From JBKBUF01 sp046290815 (GTDB taxonomy: Bacteria; Bacteroidota; Bacteroidia; Cytophagales; Cytophagaceae), in assembly GCA_046290815.1 (NCBI GenBank), contig JBKBUF010000006.1, forward strand, positions 62,001 to 126,000: a stretch of 64,000 bases of DNA, read 5' to 3'. Below the pieces are notes generated by a model, which searched no databases, was not told the DNA's origin, and worked only from the letters and a program-made list of their open reading frames with translations. Shown here in pieces: positions 1 through 8,515 of this stretch. The position numbers and the translations under genes are program-made. Position 1 is the stretch's first letter. Each line of letters opens with the position of its first letter.

Positions 1-2256
1 ATTGTCTTCATTTCCAAGTATGGTAAGGTTGGCCTTTATAGCCGCATCTTCTGATTCAAATGGAAAACCAGGTATGTATTCAATTCTTTCTACGTCTTTT
101 AGGATAGTAATGAAATCGTTAATAATAATTGTGTCACCGATTTTTGCAGTATAATTTTCCGGTTGACTCCATTCTTTTTCTTCTTCCGGCGCCGGAATGG
201 AAGAAACATGTGCATACAAATCTTTATTAAAAAATCTTTTAATGTCAGGTGAGGCGAGCAAGCCCATCTGAGGGTTTACCTGTGCTCTGGGATATAATGT
301 AAATGTATCACCATTGTCTCTAGCCATTAACACTTCATAATAAGTATTCTCAGGATAAATTGACAAAGTGTCACCGGTACGAAAGTATATATCGTCTTTA
401 TATTTAATATTTTTTTTTGCGATTGCTTTATACTTATCATCCAGTAAAAACAAGTCTTCTTTTTTGATATAATCCGGAAAATTTTGGGCTTCCAGTCTTG
501 GTCCCTTATACAGAATATTAAAATCCTGCATCCTTTTCCAGTCATTTCTCCAAAGAAGTATATTATCCTTATTAAATTCTTCCCCTGCTGATTTGGAATA
601 AATCATTCCTGTATTATTAAGCGAAATAACTCTGGAATAGCCTGCAGAAAATAATATTCCGGCCAACATTAATCCAACCCCAATGTGAGCCATTGCTCCA
701 CCACTTAGTATATAATTATTTGGTACTGTTTTTAGCAGGATGTTGATGTTGCTGATTACGCAGAAAACTGAGGTTGTAAATAAAAGAATATAGGATGCTT
801 TAATGCCTTGTATATCATATACAATAATTAAAGTAAACAGAATACATGCAATTAGCAGCGTTGAGATTAAAGGTATCGCTATACTTTCCAATAGTTTTTT
901 ATTATCTATCTTTTTCCACCAGAAAAATTGTCCGATTGCGGAAAGTGTGGCAATACCGATCGCAAACCAGATTTGAAAATTACTGTAATGTTCCATGGCA
1001 TCAGCCGGAGGAGCCATGTTACTTTTAATAGAAAAAAGACTAAGTATTTTATTGTAAACAGGAATAGAAGTGGTGTACAGCACCTGAAATGCAGAGAGTG
1101 ACAAAACGCATACTCCTATAAAAATCCAAAATTCTCTTGAATAAACTGAAATTTCTTCATCCTTACCTGTTATCTGTTTCCAGTTTTTCCAACAGATATA
1201 AATACTTAATGCAACAAATGCTAAAAGATAAATCAACAGTTGTCCTGATAATCCTAAATCAGTAAATGAATGAACAGAACTATCACCCAATATGCCACTT
1301 CTGGTAAGGAAGGTTGAATATAGGATCAAAATGAATGTAGCAATTACAAGAATGATGGATGCTTTAAGGGCCTTCTCGCTGTTTCTGTAGGTGATCATTG
1401 TATGTATGGAGCCTATCAGTACGAGCCATGGTACAAAGACTGCATTCTCAACAGGATCCCAATTCCAATAACCACCAAAATTTAAAGTTTCATAAGCCCA
1501 ATAACCACCCATAATGATACCGGCTCCTAATGTAAGTGAAGCAAAAAGAGCCCACGGAAGCGCAGGTCTTATCCATTCTTTATAATTTTTCTGCCATAAT
1601 CCGGCAATGCAATATGCAAAAGGAACCAAAGTGGCTGCAAAGCCAAGGAAAAGGGTAGGAGGATGTATTACCATCCAATAATTCTGAAGTAGGGGATTTA
1701 GTCCTGTTCCATCTTCAGGTATATAGCCAGGATTTATCTGGTAGATAGGAATATTCCCCATGTAATCTTTTAGTAGGATGAAAGGGGAACTTCCGATTGC
1801 AATATTTCCTGGTAAAGAAATACCAAGAATCATTGAACTGAGAAAGAGTTGTACAAAACAGAATACAGCCATAAGGGGGGCTTCCCAGGTTTTGTTTACT
1901 TTAATCAGAATTAGTCCAAGTATTACATTCCAGAATGACCAAAGCAAAAAGCTGCCTTCTTGTCCTTCCCAGAAACAAGAGATCATATAATGCCCGGGGA
2001 GATTGTTTGAGGAGTGGCTCCAGGCGTAATGATATTCGTAATAATGATTGTATATAATGGTAAACAAAGAAAAGATTATACCACCGACAGCAAAGCTGTG
2101 TAAAAAGAAGTTAGCACGGGCAAAGCTTTTCCAGCTCAATCCTTTTGCAGATAATACTTCTCCGGAAGCTTTCCAATAGGAGAATGCTGCAATTGCAGAG
2201 GAGACAAAAGAGATGATTACAAATAAATGACCCAGATCGCCTATTATGGCTCGCAT
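1..2256 (-). CDS. ccmF: CcmF-type cytochrome c heme lyase (3' end beyond window)
   Basis: Reading from ATG at 2256 the frame stays open to base 1, giving about 752 residues without a stop; the C-terminus lies outside the window. CcmF family proteins are multi-spanning inner-membrane proteins that attach heme to apocytochrome c on the outer face of the membrane. Visible family marks are WEGQEGSFLLW near residue 93, the tryptophan-rich heme-handling motif GGYWNWDPVENAVF near residues 262-275, TFLTRSGILGDSSVHSF near residue 310, and a late MAHIGVGLMLAG segment. Many hydrophobic segments alternate with loops; residues about 550-750 form a soluble periplasmic region. It is the last visible gene of a ccmB-C-D-E-F operon, 57 bp after ccmE, and a 7-bp repeat array sits 9 bp before its start. 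The family call is firm; CcsA-like naming is the alternative. Confidence 0.93.
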   Translation of the reverse strand, partial: MRAIIGDLGHLFVIISFVSSAIAAFSYWKASGEVLSAKGLSWKSFARANFFLHSFAVGGIIFSLFTIIYNHYYEYHYAWSHSSNNLPGHYMISCFWEGQEGSFLLWSFWNVILGLILIKVNKTWEAPLMAVFCFVQLFLSSMILGISLPGNIAIGSSPFILLKDYMGNIPIYQINPGYIPEDGTGLNPLLQNYWMVIHPPTLFLGFAATLVPFAYCIAGLWQKNYKEWIRPALPWALFASLTLGAGIIMGGYWAYETLNFGGYWNWDPVENAVFVPWLVLIGSIHTMITYRNSEKALKASIILVIATFILILYSTFLTRSGILGDSSVHSFTDLGLSGQLLIYLLAFVALSIYICWKNWKQITGKDEEISVYSREFWIFIGVCVLSLSAFQVLYTTSIPVYNKILSLFSIKSNMAPPADAMEHYSNFQIWFAIGIATLSAIGQFFWWKKIDNKKLLESIAIPLISTLLIACILFTLIIVYDIQGIKASYILLFTTSVFCVISNINILLKTVPNNYILSGGAMAHIGVGLMLAGILFSAGYSRVISLNNTGMIYSKSAGEEFNKDNILLWRNDWKRMQDFNILYKGPRLEAQNFPDYIKKEDLFLLDDKYKAIAKKNIKYKDDIYFRTGDTLSIYPENTYYEVLMARDNGDTFTLYPRAQVNPQMGLLASPDIKRFFNKDLYAHVSSIPAPEEEKEWSQPENYTAKIGDTIIINDFITILKDVERIEYIPGFPFESEDAAIKANLTILGNEDN

Positions 2257-2264
2257 TATGATTA

Positions 2265-2285
2265 GAATTAAGAATTAAGAATTAA
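2265..2285. repeat. Heptamer tandem array, 3 x GAATTAA
   Basis: Three perfect head-to-tail copies of a 7-bp unit fill most of the ccmE-ccmF junction, ending 9 bp from the ccmF start codon. The same unit in cyclic permutation occurs in the thiamin operon at 19875-19905 and 25721-25741. Confidence 0.85.
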
Positions 2286-2313
2286 AGTATGAAAGCAGTT
2301 GAAAAATCGAAGA

Positions 2314-2751
2314 TTAAATAGATGCTTTCAGTTCAGTCTCTTCATACTTTGAAGGACATTTCATTAAAATTTTGTCAGCTTGAAATATTTCATTTTTCAT
2401 GCTGCCAATAATCACTATTTGTTCAGACCTTTCAAAGTCCTGAGGTTTGGGATTGTTGTATACAACAGTCTGCTCCTGCATGTTGTTGTCAACAAGTATA
2501 AATGAAAAGTAGTTGGGATCAATCTCAGGTCTGTAATAAAGGCCTGAAAGATTTCCTTTTGAATCTCTTTTTACTTTTCCGACCACATGAACCTTATCTG
2601 AATTGCCTTCTGCAGACATTTCTATTGCTTCTTTGAAGCAAACATAACTGCTGCTGTCTCCTGCAGTAGATACTATAATTCCTATCATAATTGCTATTAT
2701 TACTATAGCCAGGATATGTGATTTTTTCATTGGTTTATTGTTTTTAATCAA
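2314..2751 (-). CDS. ccmE: CcmE-like heme chaperone with CxxxY motif
   Basis: Small membrane-anchored protein of 145 residues: one N-terminal hydrophobic helix (about residues 10-30), then an OB-fold-like periplasmic domain. In the classical family CcmE binds heme covalently through a His in an HxxxY motif before passing it to CcmF. Here the equivalent place near the C-terminus reads KCPSKYEE, so Cys stands where His is expected and the Tyr four residues later is kept. CxxxY variants are known from archaea and some deltaproteobacteria (System I*). The ATG at codon 8 (MKKSHIL) is an alternative start. It lies between ccmD and ccmF in the same direction, which supports the call despite low overall similarity to the Escherichia coli protein. 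Confidence 0.87.
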   Translation of the reverse strand: MIKNNKPMKKSHILAIVIIAIMIGIIVSTAGDSSSYVCFKEAIEMSAEGNSDKVHVVGKVKRDSKGNLSGLYYRPEIDPNYFSFILVDNNMQEQTVVYNNPKPQDFERSEQIVIIGSMKNEIFQADKILMKCPSKYEETELKASI

Positions 2752-2785
2752 AGTATGTTAACCTATAGGTAATCATACTATTGTT

Positions 2786-3007
2786 TTAACTTTCTTTTTT
2801 CTGTTTTTCAAATTTTGACAGCTTTCTGTCAACAGATATAAGATAAAAGAAAAACCCCGCCAACACAATGCTAAATGTCAGTATCACAACATATATTTTG
2901 CCGTCTTCCCTGAATTTATCTGCCATTGGCACATCATTTCCTACCTGAGCCATCAGCTGAACACTGCTAAAAATTGAAAGTAAAAACAATGATATTATTT
3001 TTTTCAT
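2786..3007 (-). CDS. ccmD: CcmD-like small membrane protein
   Basis: Short protein of about 73 residues with a signal-peptide-like start (MKKIISLFLLSIFSS, then LMAQ) and a second hydrophobic helix (VVILTFSIVLAGFFFYLISV) followed by a basic tail. CcmD proteins are small single-helix proteins that help release heme-loaded CcmE. I chose ATG at 3007, preceded by a GGGG stretch 7 bases upstream, over an in-frame TTG at 3028 that overlaps the ccmC stop. Identification rests on size, topology and position between ccmC and ccmE. A cleavable signal peptide would be unusual for classical CcmD. Confidence 0.72.
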   Translation of the reverse strand: MKKIISLFLLSIFSSVQLMAQVGNDVPMADKFREDGKIYVVILTFSIVLAGFFFYLISVDRKLSKFEKQKKES

Positions 3008-3024
3008 GACTGACCCCTTTTTGT

Positions 3025-3735
3025 TCAATTTAGTCTTTCGTCCAGGATTCTTTCGTTGATTACTTCATTATTTTCATCAATTTCCTGATTCTCCAGTTTT
3101 CTAATCCGCACGCTGATAGTTGTAATCCAGTAGCCCAATAATGTGAATCCGATAATAGCAGGATAAAACACAAGTCTCATTCTGCTGTCAAGATCATATG
3201 CATTGAATCCCGGATTTCCCCCATTTCCCGGATGAAGAGAATCTGTAAGTCTTGGCAATACAAAAATTAAGGAAATAAATGTCGGAAAGGCAAATATATT
3301 ATAGATAGCACTGATTCGGCCTCTTTGTTCCTCGTCATTAAAAGCTCCTCTCAAAACAAAATAGGCAAGGTAAATCAGCATGCCGACTGCAGAAGCATTT
3401 TGTTTTGGGTCGTTGCTCCAAAAGGATAACCAGGTGAATTTTGCCCAGATCATTCCGGTGATTAATCCTAATATGCCAAAAACAATTCCAGTATTAGCCG
3501 CCTCACAAGCATAAATATCGCTATTTAATTTTTTGGTGCTTAGGTAAATAATAGAGTGAATGACTGAAATAAAAAGCAGGATTATCATTCCAAACCACAT
3601 TGGGACATGGAAATACAAATTTCTAATGGTTTCATTTAAAATAGGCAGCCGTGGTACAGCGACAAGGAATCCTGCTGCCATTGTATAAAACACGAGCAGA
3701 ATCGAAAGGATTTTCCACCAGCTTAAAAACTTCAT
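3025..3735 (-). CDS. ccmC: CcmC-type heme handling membrane protein
   Basis: Protein of 236 residues with about six transmembrane segments, resembling the CcmC/CcsA heme-handling family that loads heme onto CcmE. The first loop has the conserved NLYFHVPMW, the second external loop carries a diverged tryptophan-rich motif (TWLSFWSNDPKQN) in place of the WWD consensus, and a third loop contains a candidate axial His (DSLHPGNGG). The C-terminus is charged. Its TGA stop is at 3025-3027, 17 bp before the ccmD start. About 47 bp separate it from ccmB upstream, consistent with one transcript. Confidence 0.9.
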   Translation of the reverse strand: MKFLSWWKILSILLVFYTMAAGFLVAVPRLPILNETIRNLYFHVPMWFGMIILLFISVIHSIIYLSTKKLNSDIYACEAANTGIVFGILGLITGMIWAKFTWLSFWSNDPKQNASAVGMLIYLAYFVLRGAFNDEEQRGRISAIYNIFAFPTFISLIFVLPRLTDSLHPGNGGNPGFNAYDLDSRMRLVFYPAIIGFTLLGYWITTISVRIRKLENQEIDENNEVINERILDERLN

Positions 3736-3782
3736 TTTTAGGTATTTTTCTATCTTAACGCGAATGTACAGATTTTATTAAT

Positions 3783-4454
3783 TCAGCTTTTCCAAAGGTA
3801 AGGAAATAGTATAAATGATACCGTAACAACCATAACATTTATGGCTGCAAGGAGCATTATTTCATCCAAACTTTGGCTCCTGTCCAATCCGTCCATAGCG
3901 TTTTTAGATATTTTTATCAGAAGCAATAATACAGGTATAATTACCGGAAAACTAAGTATTGCCATTAATGTCCCGCTATTATTGGCCTTGGACGCAATCC
4001 CACTTACCATAGTAAGAACGGAGGAAAAAGCAACCGAACCCATGAACAAGTTCAAAATAAAAAGGGTTTGATCCTGGACAGGATTTTTCAGGATTATAGA
4101 GTAAACGACATAGGCGATAAAACATATTAGCGTTAGCACCAAAGCATTGTAAATTATTTTAGAAACGATTACTGCCTGAGGGCTTGCAATTGAATAATAA
4201 TAAACCTGTCGGGACTGACTTTCCTGCATGAAGCTTTTAGCCGCAGCTGTTACGGATGAAAATAATAGAATTATCCAAAATAAAGCATTCCAGGTGAGAG
4301 GGGTAAGTTCTCGCATTCTTAAGGAAAAGCTTAAATAACAGATAAAAATTGTGCTTAAAACGTAAACAAGAACACCATTTATAGCAAATCTCATTCTCCA
4401 TTCAAGCTTTATATCTTTTTGCAGTAGGATTTTTATTTCTTTTACTAACTCCAT
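3783..4454 (-). CDS. ccmB: CcmB heme exporter membrane subunit
   Basis: Protein of 223 residues with six predicted membrane helices and a charged N-terminal segment (KDIKLEWRMRF), typical of CcmB. In the known system CcmB forms an ABC-type complex with the ATPase CcmA and is needed to release holo-CcmE. FLNLFMGSVAFSSVLTMVSG-type helices and the spacing of loops fit the family. It is the first gene of the operon. No ccmA is present in the window; in many genomes it lies elsewhere. Confidence 0.9.
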   Translation of the reverse strand: MELVKEIKILLQKDIKLEWRMRFAINGVLVYVLSTIFICYLSFSLRMRELTPLTWNALFWIILLFSSVTAAAKSFMQESQSRQVYYYSIASPQAVIVSKIIYNALVLTLICFIAYVVYSIILKNPVQDQTLFILNLFMGSVAFSSVLTMVSGIASKANNSGTLMAILSFPVIIPVLLLLIKISKNAMDGLDRSQSLDEIMLLAAINVMVVTVSFILFPYLWKS

Positions 4455-4565
4455 TTATAGCTCAGGATGGATCAATGTTTAATCAACTATTAACATTGGT
4501 AAAATTGAATAAAATTCCTGAAGAAACCTTCTATTAAAGGCAAAAGGATAGGTTTTTATTAATTT

Positions 4566-4597
4566 TTTGACAATGGTATAGGTTGATAATAAATTTG
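4566..4597 (+). promoter_or_regulatory. Candidate Bacteroidota promoter for the beta-barrel gene
   Basis: TTTG at 4566-4569 and TAAATTTG at 4590-4597 are separated by 20 bases, matching the known Bacteroidota -33/-7 pattern (TTTG, 19-21 bases, TAnnTTTG). The predicted start of transcription would be about 105 bases before the gene at 4709. Confidence 0.5.
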
Positions 4598-4708
4598 CTA
4601 TTACTTTTATAGTGATATTTTTTATTCAGCCTGATTATGGAAAGCATATATTTTTATTGAATGTTACTTCATTAGGGCTTAATCCGATAATAAATTAATT
4701 AAATCTAT

Positions 4709-5359
4709 ATGAAAAAATTTGCTTTTATTCTGAGCGGATTACTGATGTCATTAGTTTCGATAGCTCAAACTTCATCAGGCGTGGGAAATACATTGAAATT
4801 AAACGTTTTTGGTGCATTAGGAGGTAGTTATACCCTGGTATATGAAAGAGTTTTAAATGAAAAACTAGCCCTTCAGCTATCGGTAGGATATCGATATATG
4901 GACGTGAATCGTATGTTTGGTTTGGGAAGCTCAAAGGCTGATAACAAGATACATAAAGGTTTCACCTTTGTGCCGGAATTAAAATATTACATCACCAATA
5001 CAGCCATTGGAATACCCGAAGGACTTTATGTAGCTCCTTTTGCCAGAATAGGTAAATATACAGTGGATTTCGTAGATAATCATGATTCCGGGACATTAAA
5101 CATTAATCATGACGCTACTTATACTATTTCAGCTGTTGGAGGTGGAATTCTTATCGGGTATCAATTTATTATAGCAAAGTCGGTTGCATTGGACCTGTTT
5201 TTTGGCCCGCAGTTCAAAAATCGTACTGTTTCCCAGGTTGAATATCTGGACGTACCTCCAAATGATCCTAAGAAATTTGAGAAGGAAAATATTCAGGTGG
5301 AGAAAAGTATTGGTCAACCAGGTATAAGGGCAGGCTTTACATTTGGTATTGCGTTCTAA
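4709..5359 (+). CDS. Outer-membrane beta-barrel protein (DUF3575-like)
   Basis: Protein of 216 residues. A clear signal peptide (MKKFAFILSGLLMSLVSIAQ) precedes alternating amphipathic strands with many aromatic and Gly residues, ending in GFTFGIAF, a terminal Phe typical of outer-membrane barrels. The pattern resembles small 8-10 stranded Bacteroidota porin-like proteins such as DUF3575. Its function is unknown. The stop overlaps the stop of the oppositely oriented barrel gene by 4 bases (5356-5359). The pairing may be functional, but convergent orientation argues against co-transcription. Confidence 0.78.
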   Translation: MKKFAFILSGLLMSLVSIAQTSSGVGNTLKLNVFGALGGSYTLVYERVLNEKLALQLSVGYRYMDVNRMFGLGSSKADNKIHKGFTFVPELKYYITNTAIGIPEGLYVAPFARIGKYTVDFVDNHDSGTLNINHDATYTISAVGGGILIGYQFIIAKSVALDLFFGPQFKNRTVSQVEYLDVPPNDPKKFEKENIQVEKSIGQPGIRAGFTFGIAF

Positions 5360-5985
5360 AAACGAATACCTAAGGAAGGTGCCAGGTACACAGTAAAAAA
5401 GAGGTTGTTATTCAGGTCCTGATTACCCTGTACACCCAGAGTAACATTTCCTATCAGATGTTTTGGTATAAATACAAGTTGATAGCCTATTCCAAGGCCT
5501 CCGCCAATGGGATTTGGTTTTTCCAGTATGGATGGACTATTGTCGTATTGTAGTTTATCCCAATTGTTGTGTAACGTGAAAGGCCTGCTGTTTCCGTCAA
5601 AATACATCAGCTGGTTGTAAAAGCCATCCAGCTGGACATAGAACCCCTCGGGAGCATGTCCAACCAGATAAAATTTTAATGCAAGTTCTGCCCGATAACC
5701 ATCTGTCGGAAAGCCTTCTTCTTTTATTATGAACCTGTTGCCCACTCCTTCTGCATTGCCATATTTGTAAAATAGGTTAAGTCCAATTGACATTCTCTTT
5801 GCTAAAGGAAATTCAAATTCCAGTCCCACGGTTTTCCAGAAGAAAGCAGGAGACAATTTCACATTTACACCTCTGCCCGATTTTTCTTCTTCTGCCGGAT
5901 CATTTTCAGAAGGACGATTTCCGCCTGCTATCAGGAAGGTATTACATAGAAGGAATACTATAAAAAATGCTATTGAGCGGTTCAT
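5356..5985 (-). CDS. Outer-membrane beta-barrel protein, uncharacterised
   Basis: Protein of 209 residues with signal peptide (MNRSIAFFIVFLLCNTFLIAGG), a short acidic linker (NDPAEEEKSG), then alternating strand pattern ending in SLGIRF with terminal Phe. It resembles its convergent neighbour in general build (FYKYGNAEG, LALKFYLVGHAPEGFYVQ) and may be a distant paralogue: both contain a KYYI/KFYL strand followed by P-EG-YV. No specific function can be assigned. Confidence 0.75.
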   Translation of the reverse strand: MNRSIAFFIVFLLCNTFLIAGGNRPSENDPAEEEKSGRGVNVKLSPAFFWKTVGLEFEFPLAKRMSIGLNLFYKYGNAEGVGNRFIIKEEGFPTDGYRAELALKFYLVGHAPEGFYVQLDGFYNQLMYFDGNSRPFTLHNNWDKLQYDNSPSILEKPNPIGGGLGIGYQLVFIPKHLIGNVTLGVQGNQDLNNNLFFTVYLAPSLGIRF

Positions 5986-6057
5986 CCCTATAATTTTTAT
6001 AAAAATACTAATAAAATTTTAAACCTGAATCAAGTAATTCGATTAACCAACTATTTA

Positions 6058-6065
6058 TATCTTTG
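6058..6065 (+). promoter_or_regulatory. -7 promoter element TATCTTTG next to pheS start
   Basis: TATCTTTG matches the Bacteroidota -7 consensus TAnnTTTG and ends only 5 bases before the pheS ATG at 6071. Transcription would then start at or next to the A of ATG, giving a leaderless or nearly leaderless message. No good -33 TTTG is visible; TTCG occurs at 6038-6041. Confidence 0.4.
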
Positions 6066-6070
6066 CAATT

Positions 6071-7087
6071 ATGATTGACAAGATAAAAGAACTTTCTAGA
6101 GAAGTAGAGGCTTTTCCGGTGGATAATAAAGAGAAGCTTGAACAGTTCAGGCTGTCTTACATTAGTAAAAAAGGAAAAATCTCAGCCTTGTTTGATTTGC
6201 TAAAAACTGTACCTGTGGAAGAAAAAAGAATGGTAGGCGCAGAGCTCAACAACCTTAAAAATCTTGCACAGGACAGATATAATTCGCTTTCACAGTTATT
6301 TGATAACCAGCTTTCAGAGGAAACTTCAGGCCAGGATCTTAGTTTACCCGTAAATACAGAAACAGGTAGCAGGCACCCGCTGACATTGGTGAGAGAACAG
6401 ATAGTGAAGATATTTGAAAGAATGGGCTTTAATCTTTCAGATGGTCCTGAAATTGAAGATGACTGGCATAATTTTACAGCCTTAAATTTTCCTGTCAACC
6501 ACCCTGCAAGAGAAATGCAGGATACTTTTTTTATCGAAAAAAATCCTGATATCGCTCTAAGGACTCATACCTCAAGTATACAGGTAAGGGTGATGGAAAA
6601 TCAAAAGCCTCCGATCAGAACTTTATCCCCGGGGAGAGTTTACAGGAATGAGGCTATATCTGCAAGAGCTCATTGTGTTTTTCACCAGATTGAAGGCCTG
6701 TATATCGATGAGAATGTAAGCTTTGCTGACCTTAAGCAATCCTTGTATTATTTCGTTAAAGAAATGTTTGGCAAAGATACAAAAATGAGATTCAGACCTT
6801 CGTTTTTCCCCTTTACAGAGCCAAGTGCCGAAATCGATATAAGTTGCTTGATTTGTAAAGGAGAGGGTTGCAATATTTGTAAGCACTCCGGGTGGGTAGA
6901 AATAGGAGGTTCGGGTATGGTAGATCCTAATGTGCTTGAGAATTGCAAAATAGATTCTGCCAAATATACCGGTTATGCTTTCGGTATGGGTATTGAAAGA
7001 ATCACAATGCTGAAGTACCAGATTAAAGACCTTAGATTGTTTACGGAAAATGATATCAGGTTTTTAAAACAGTTTGAAGGACAATAG
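6071..7087 (+). CDS. pheS: Phenylalanyl-tRNA synthetase alpha subunit
   Basis: Protein of 338 residues, normal length for the PheS subunit of the (alpha-beta)2 enzyme that charges tRNA-Phe in the cytoplasm. The N-terminal coiled-coil (about 1-90) precedes the class II catalytic core: HNFTALNFPVNHPAREMQDT around 132-151, TLSPGRVYRNEAISARAH in motif 2, and GMGIERITMLKY in motif 3 near the C-terminus. A Cys cluster CLICKGEGCNICKHSGW lies near residues 258-274, within the core. Gene pheT is not adjacent. It converges on the glycosyltransferase gene with 3 bp between the stops. Confidence 0.97.
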   Translation: MIDKIKELSREVEAFPVDNKEKLEQFRLSYISKKGKISALFDLLKTVPVEEKRMVGAELNNLKNLAQDRYNSLSQLFDNQLSEETSGQDLSLPVNTETGSRHPLTLVREQIVKIFERMGFNLSDGPEIEDDWHNFTALNFPVNHPAREMQDTFFIEKNPDIALRTHTSSIQVRVMENQKPPIRTLSPGRVYRNEAISARAHCVFHQIEGLYIDENVSFADLKQSLYYFVKEMFGKDTKMRFRPSFFPFTEPSAEIDISCLICKGEGCNICKHSGWVEIGGSGMVDPNVLENCKIDSAKYTGYAFGMGIERITMLKYQIKDLRLFTENDIRFLKQFEGQ

Positions 7088-7090
7088 TTG

Positions 7091-8494
7091 TTACAAATCT
7101 TTCAGAGTGTAAATACAATAATCATCATTTTCTAGTGATACCATGTAGGGAAGCTTTACATCCTCTCCAAAAGCCTTTTTTAATATAACAATATGTTTCA
7201 GGCCCTTGTATTTTAAACCTGATATGTAAGCTTCATTTTGAATATTTTCATTTGTTTCTGTCCATCCTCTCCTGTGAGCTAAATACATTGGTGTGGGTTG
7301 ACCAGAACTGTTAACAAGTATCAATTCATCTTTTCCTGATACTTTGTTCAGATCCTTTTCCAGAGAAAGCAAGGCTTTGTTGTTTTCTTTAATATTAAAG
7401 TGATGAAGTTGGTTTAATGTACCTTCAATACTAATGCAGGTAAGTAAAACAATCAGTAAGATCTTGTTTTTTATTTGAGACAAACCATATCCTGCCATTA
7501 AAGACATCACCGGCACAATTGGTAATACATAATAAGAATGGTGGGGAAAATTGTATCCGGATTTAATCACAAAGAATGAAAACCCTGCAAAGCCAAGTAT
7601 GAAAATTGATAGAATCAAATTGTCTCTGCTTTTTATTGCACAATATGTTCCAAACAGTAACAAGCCAAAGGATATATAATTTAGTGCATCTCCGTAAAAT
7701 CTTTCCAGTGTTTGTGGGAGGTTTTTAAATATTTCTATAAACCCTTCACTAAGGTTTTTGCCCATAAAGAAATGCCAGAAGCCATAAGTTTCTACCAGGT
7801 ATGGCGTCCAATAAAAATACCAAACTACGCATGGAACTATGCCGGCGACAGTAGTAAGTCCTATAAAAATTTTCCTGGATTTTGGAATGGTCTTATTGAT
7901 AAATGGCAGAATCAAAATAATTAGCAGATAGGCTGATGAAATTTTGGATAATGAAGCTGCAATAAGGAAAATACAATATGCTATTAATGAATTATATTTT
8001 GGACGGGCGTTGTACATATAATCCAATCCATAGTATACTGCAATGATCATAAGTGAAACAGCAAACGTGTCAGGCATGATTTTCCATGCGAAAGCAAACC
8101 ACAGGGAGAATAGTAGTACAAAAGAAGAAAGGAATGCTAGTTTTTCTGTAAAGTATTTTTTTAATAACCTGTAATAATAAAAAATTCCTATGCTGGAAAT
8201 TACAAGATTAATTAGTCTTCCATACCAATGATCGTATCCAAATAACAATGAAAAAATGTAAATCATGTAATTGAAAAGAGGAAATTCCATTCCGGTGATT
8301 CCGGATTTTTCACCTGCAAAGTCAATTCTGGGAAAAAAAATGTTATTGTCTGTTTCAAGGAAATTCCTTGCGACCATTGCAACTATAGACTGTCTCCAGT
8401 TATGGGCCACTTCTAGCGGAGGATTAGAAATGTATATAATTCTTGCTGCAAAAAGTAATATTATCCAGAATTTGATATTGTAAAGTAGTTTCAT
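7091..8494 (-). CDS. GT39/PMT-family membrane glycosyltransferase
   Basis: Integral membrane protein of 467 residues with about ten hydrophobic segments and a C-terminal soluble tail (about 375-467). The first loop contains NPPLEVAHNWRQ and later FFPRIDFAGEKSGITGMEFP, resembling the acidic/aromatic first loop of polyprenyl-phosphate-dependent glycosyltransferases (PMT, ArnT, GT39/GT83). Such enzymes move a sugar from a lipid carrier to protein or lipid on the periplasmic face. Substrate cannot be deduced. It stands alone, downstream of the moxR terminator and convergent with pheS. Confidence 0.75.
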   Translation of the reverse strand: MKLLYNIKFWIILLFAARIIYISNPPLEVAHNWRQSIVAMVARNFLETDNNIFFPRIDFAGEKSGITGMEFPLFNYMIYIFSLLFGYDHWYGRLINLVISSIGIFYYYRLLKKYFTEKLAFLSSFVLLFSLWFAFAWKIMPDTFAVSLMIIAVYYGLDYMYNARPKYNSLIAYCIFLIAASLSKISSAYLLIILILPFINKTIPKSRKIFIGLTTVAGIVPCVVWYFYWTPYLVETYGFWHFFMGKNLSEGFIEIFKNLPQTLERFYGDALNYISFGLLLFGTYCAIKSRDNLILSIFILGFAGFSFFVIKSGYNFPHHSYYVLPIVPVMSLMAGYGLSQIKNKILLIVLLTCISIEGTLNQLHHFNIKENNKALLSLEKDLNKVSGKDELILVNSSGQPTPMYLAHRRGWTETNENIQNEAYISGLKYKGLKHIVILKKAFGEDVKLPYMVSLENDDYCIYTLKDL

Positions 8495-8515
8495 GAAAAA
8501 TATTATGAAATAAAA

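Noticed and set aside
3783..4454. Possible ccmA next to ccmB
   Set aside because: No ATP-binding cassette gene is present on either side within the window; upstream lies a beta-barrel gene.
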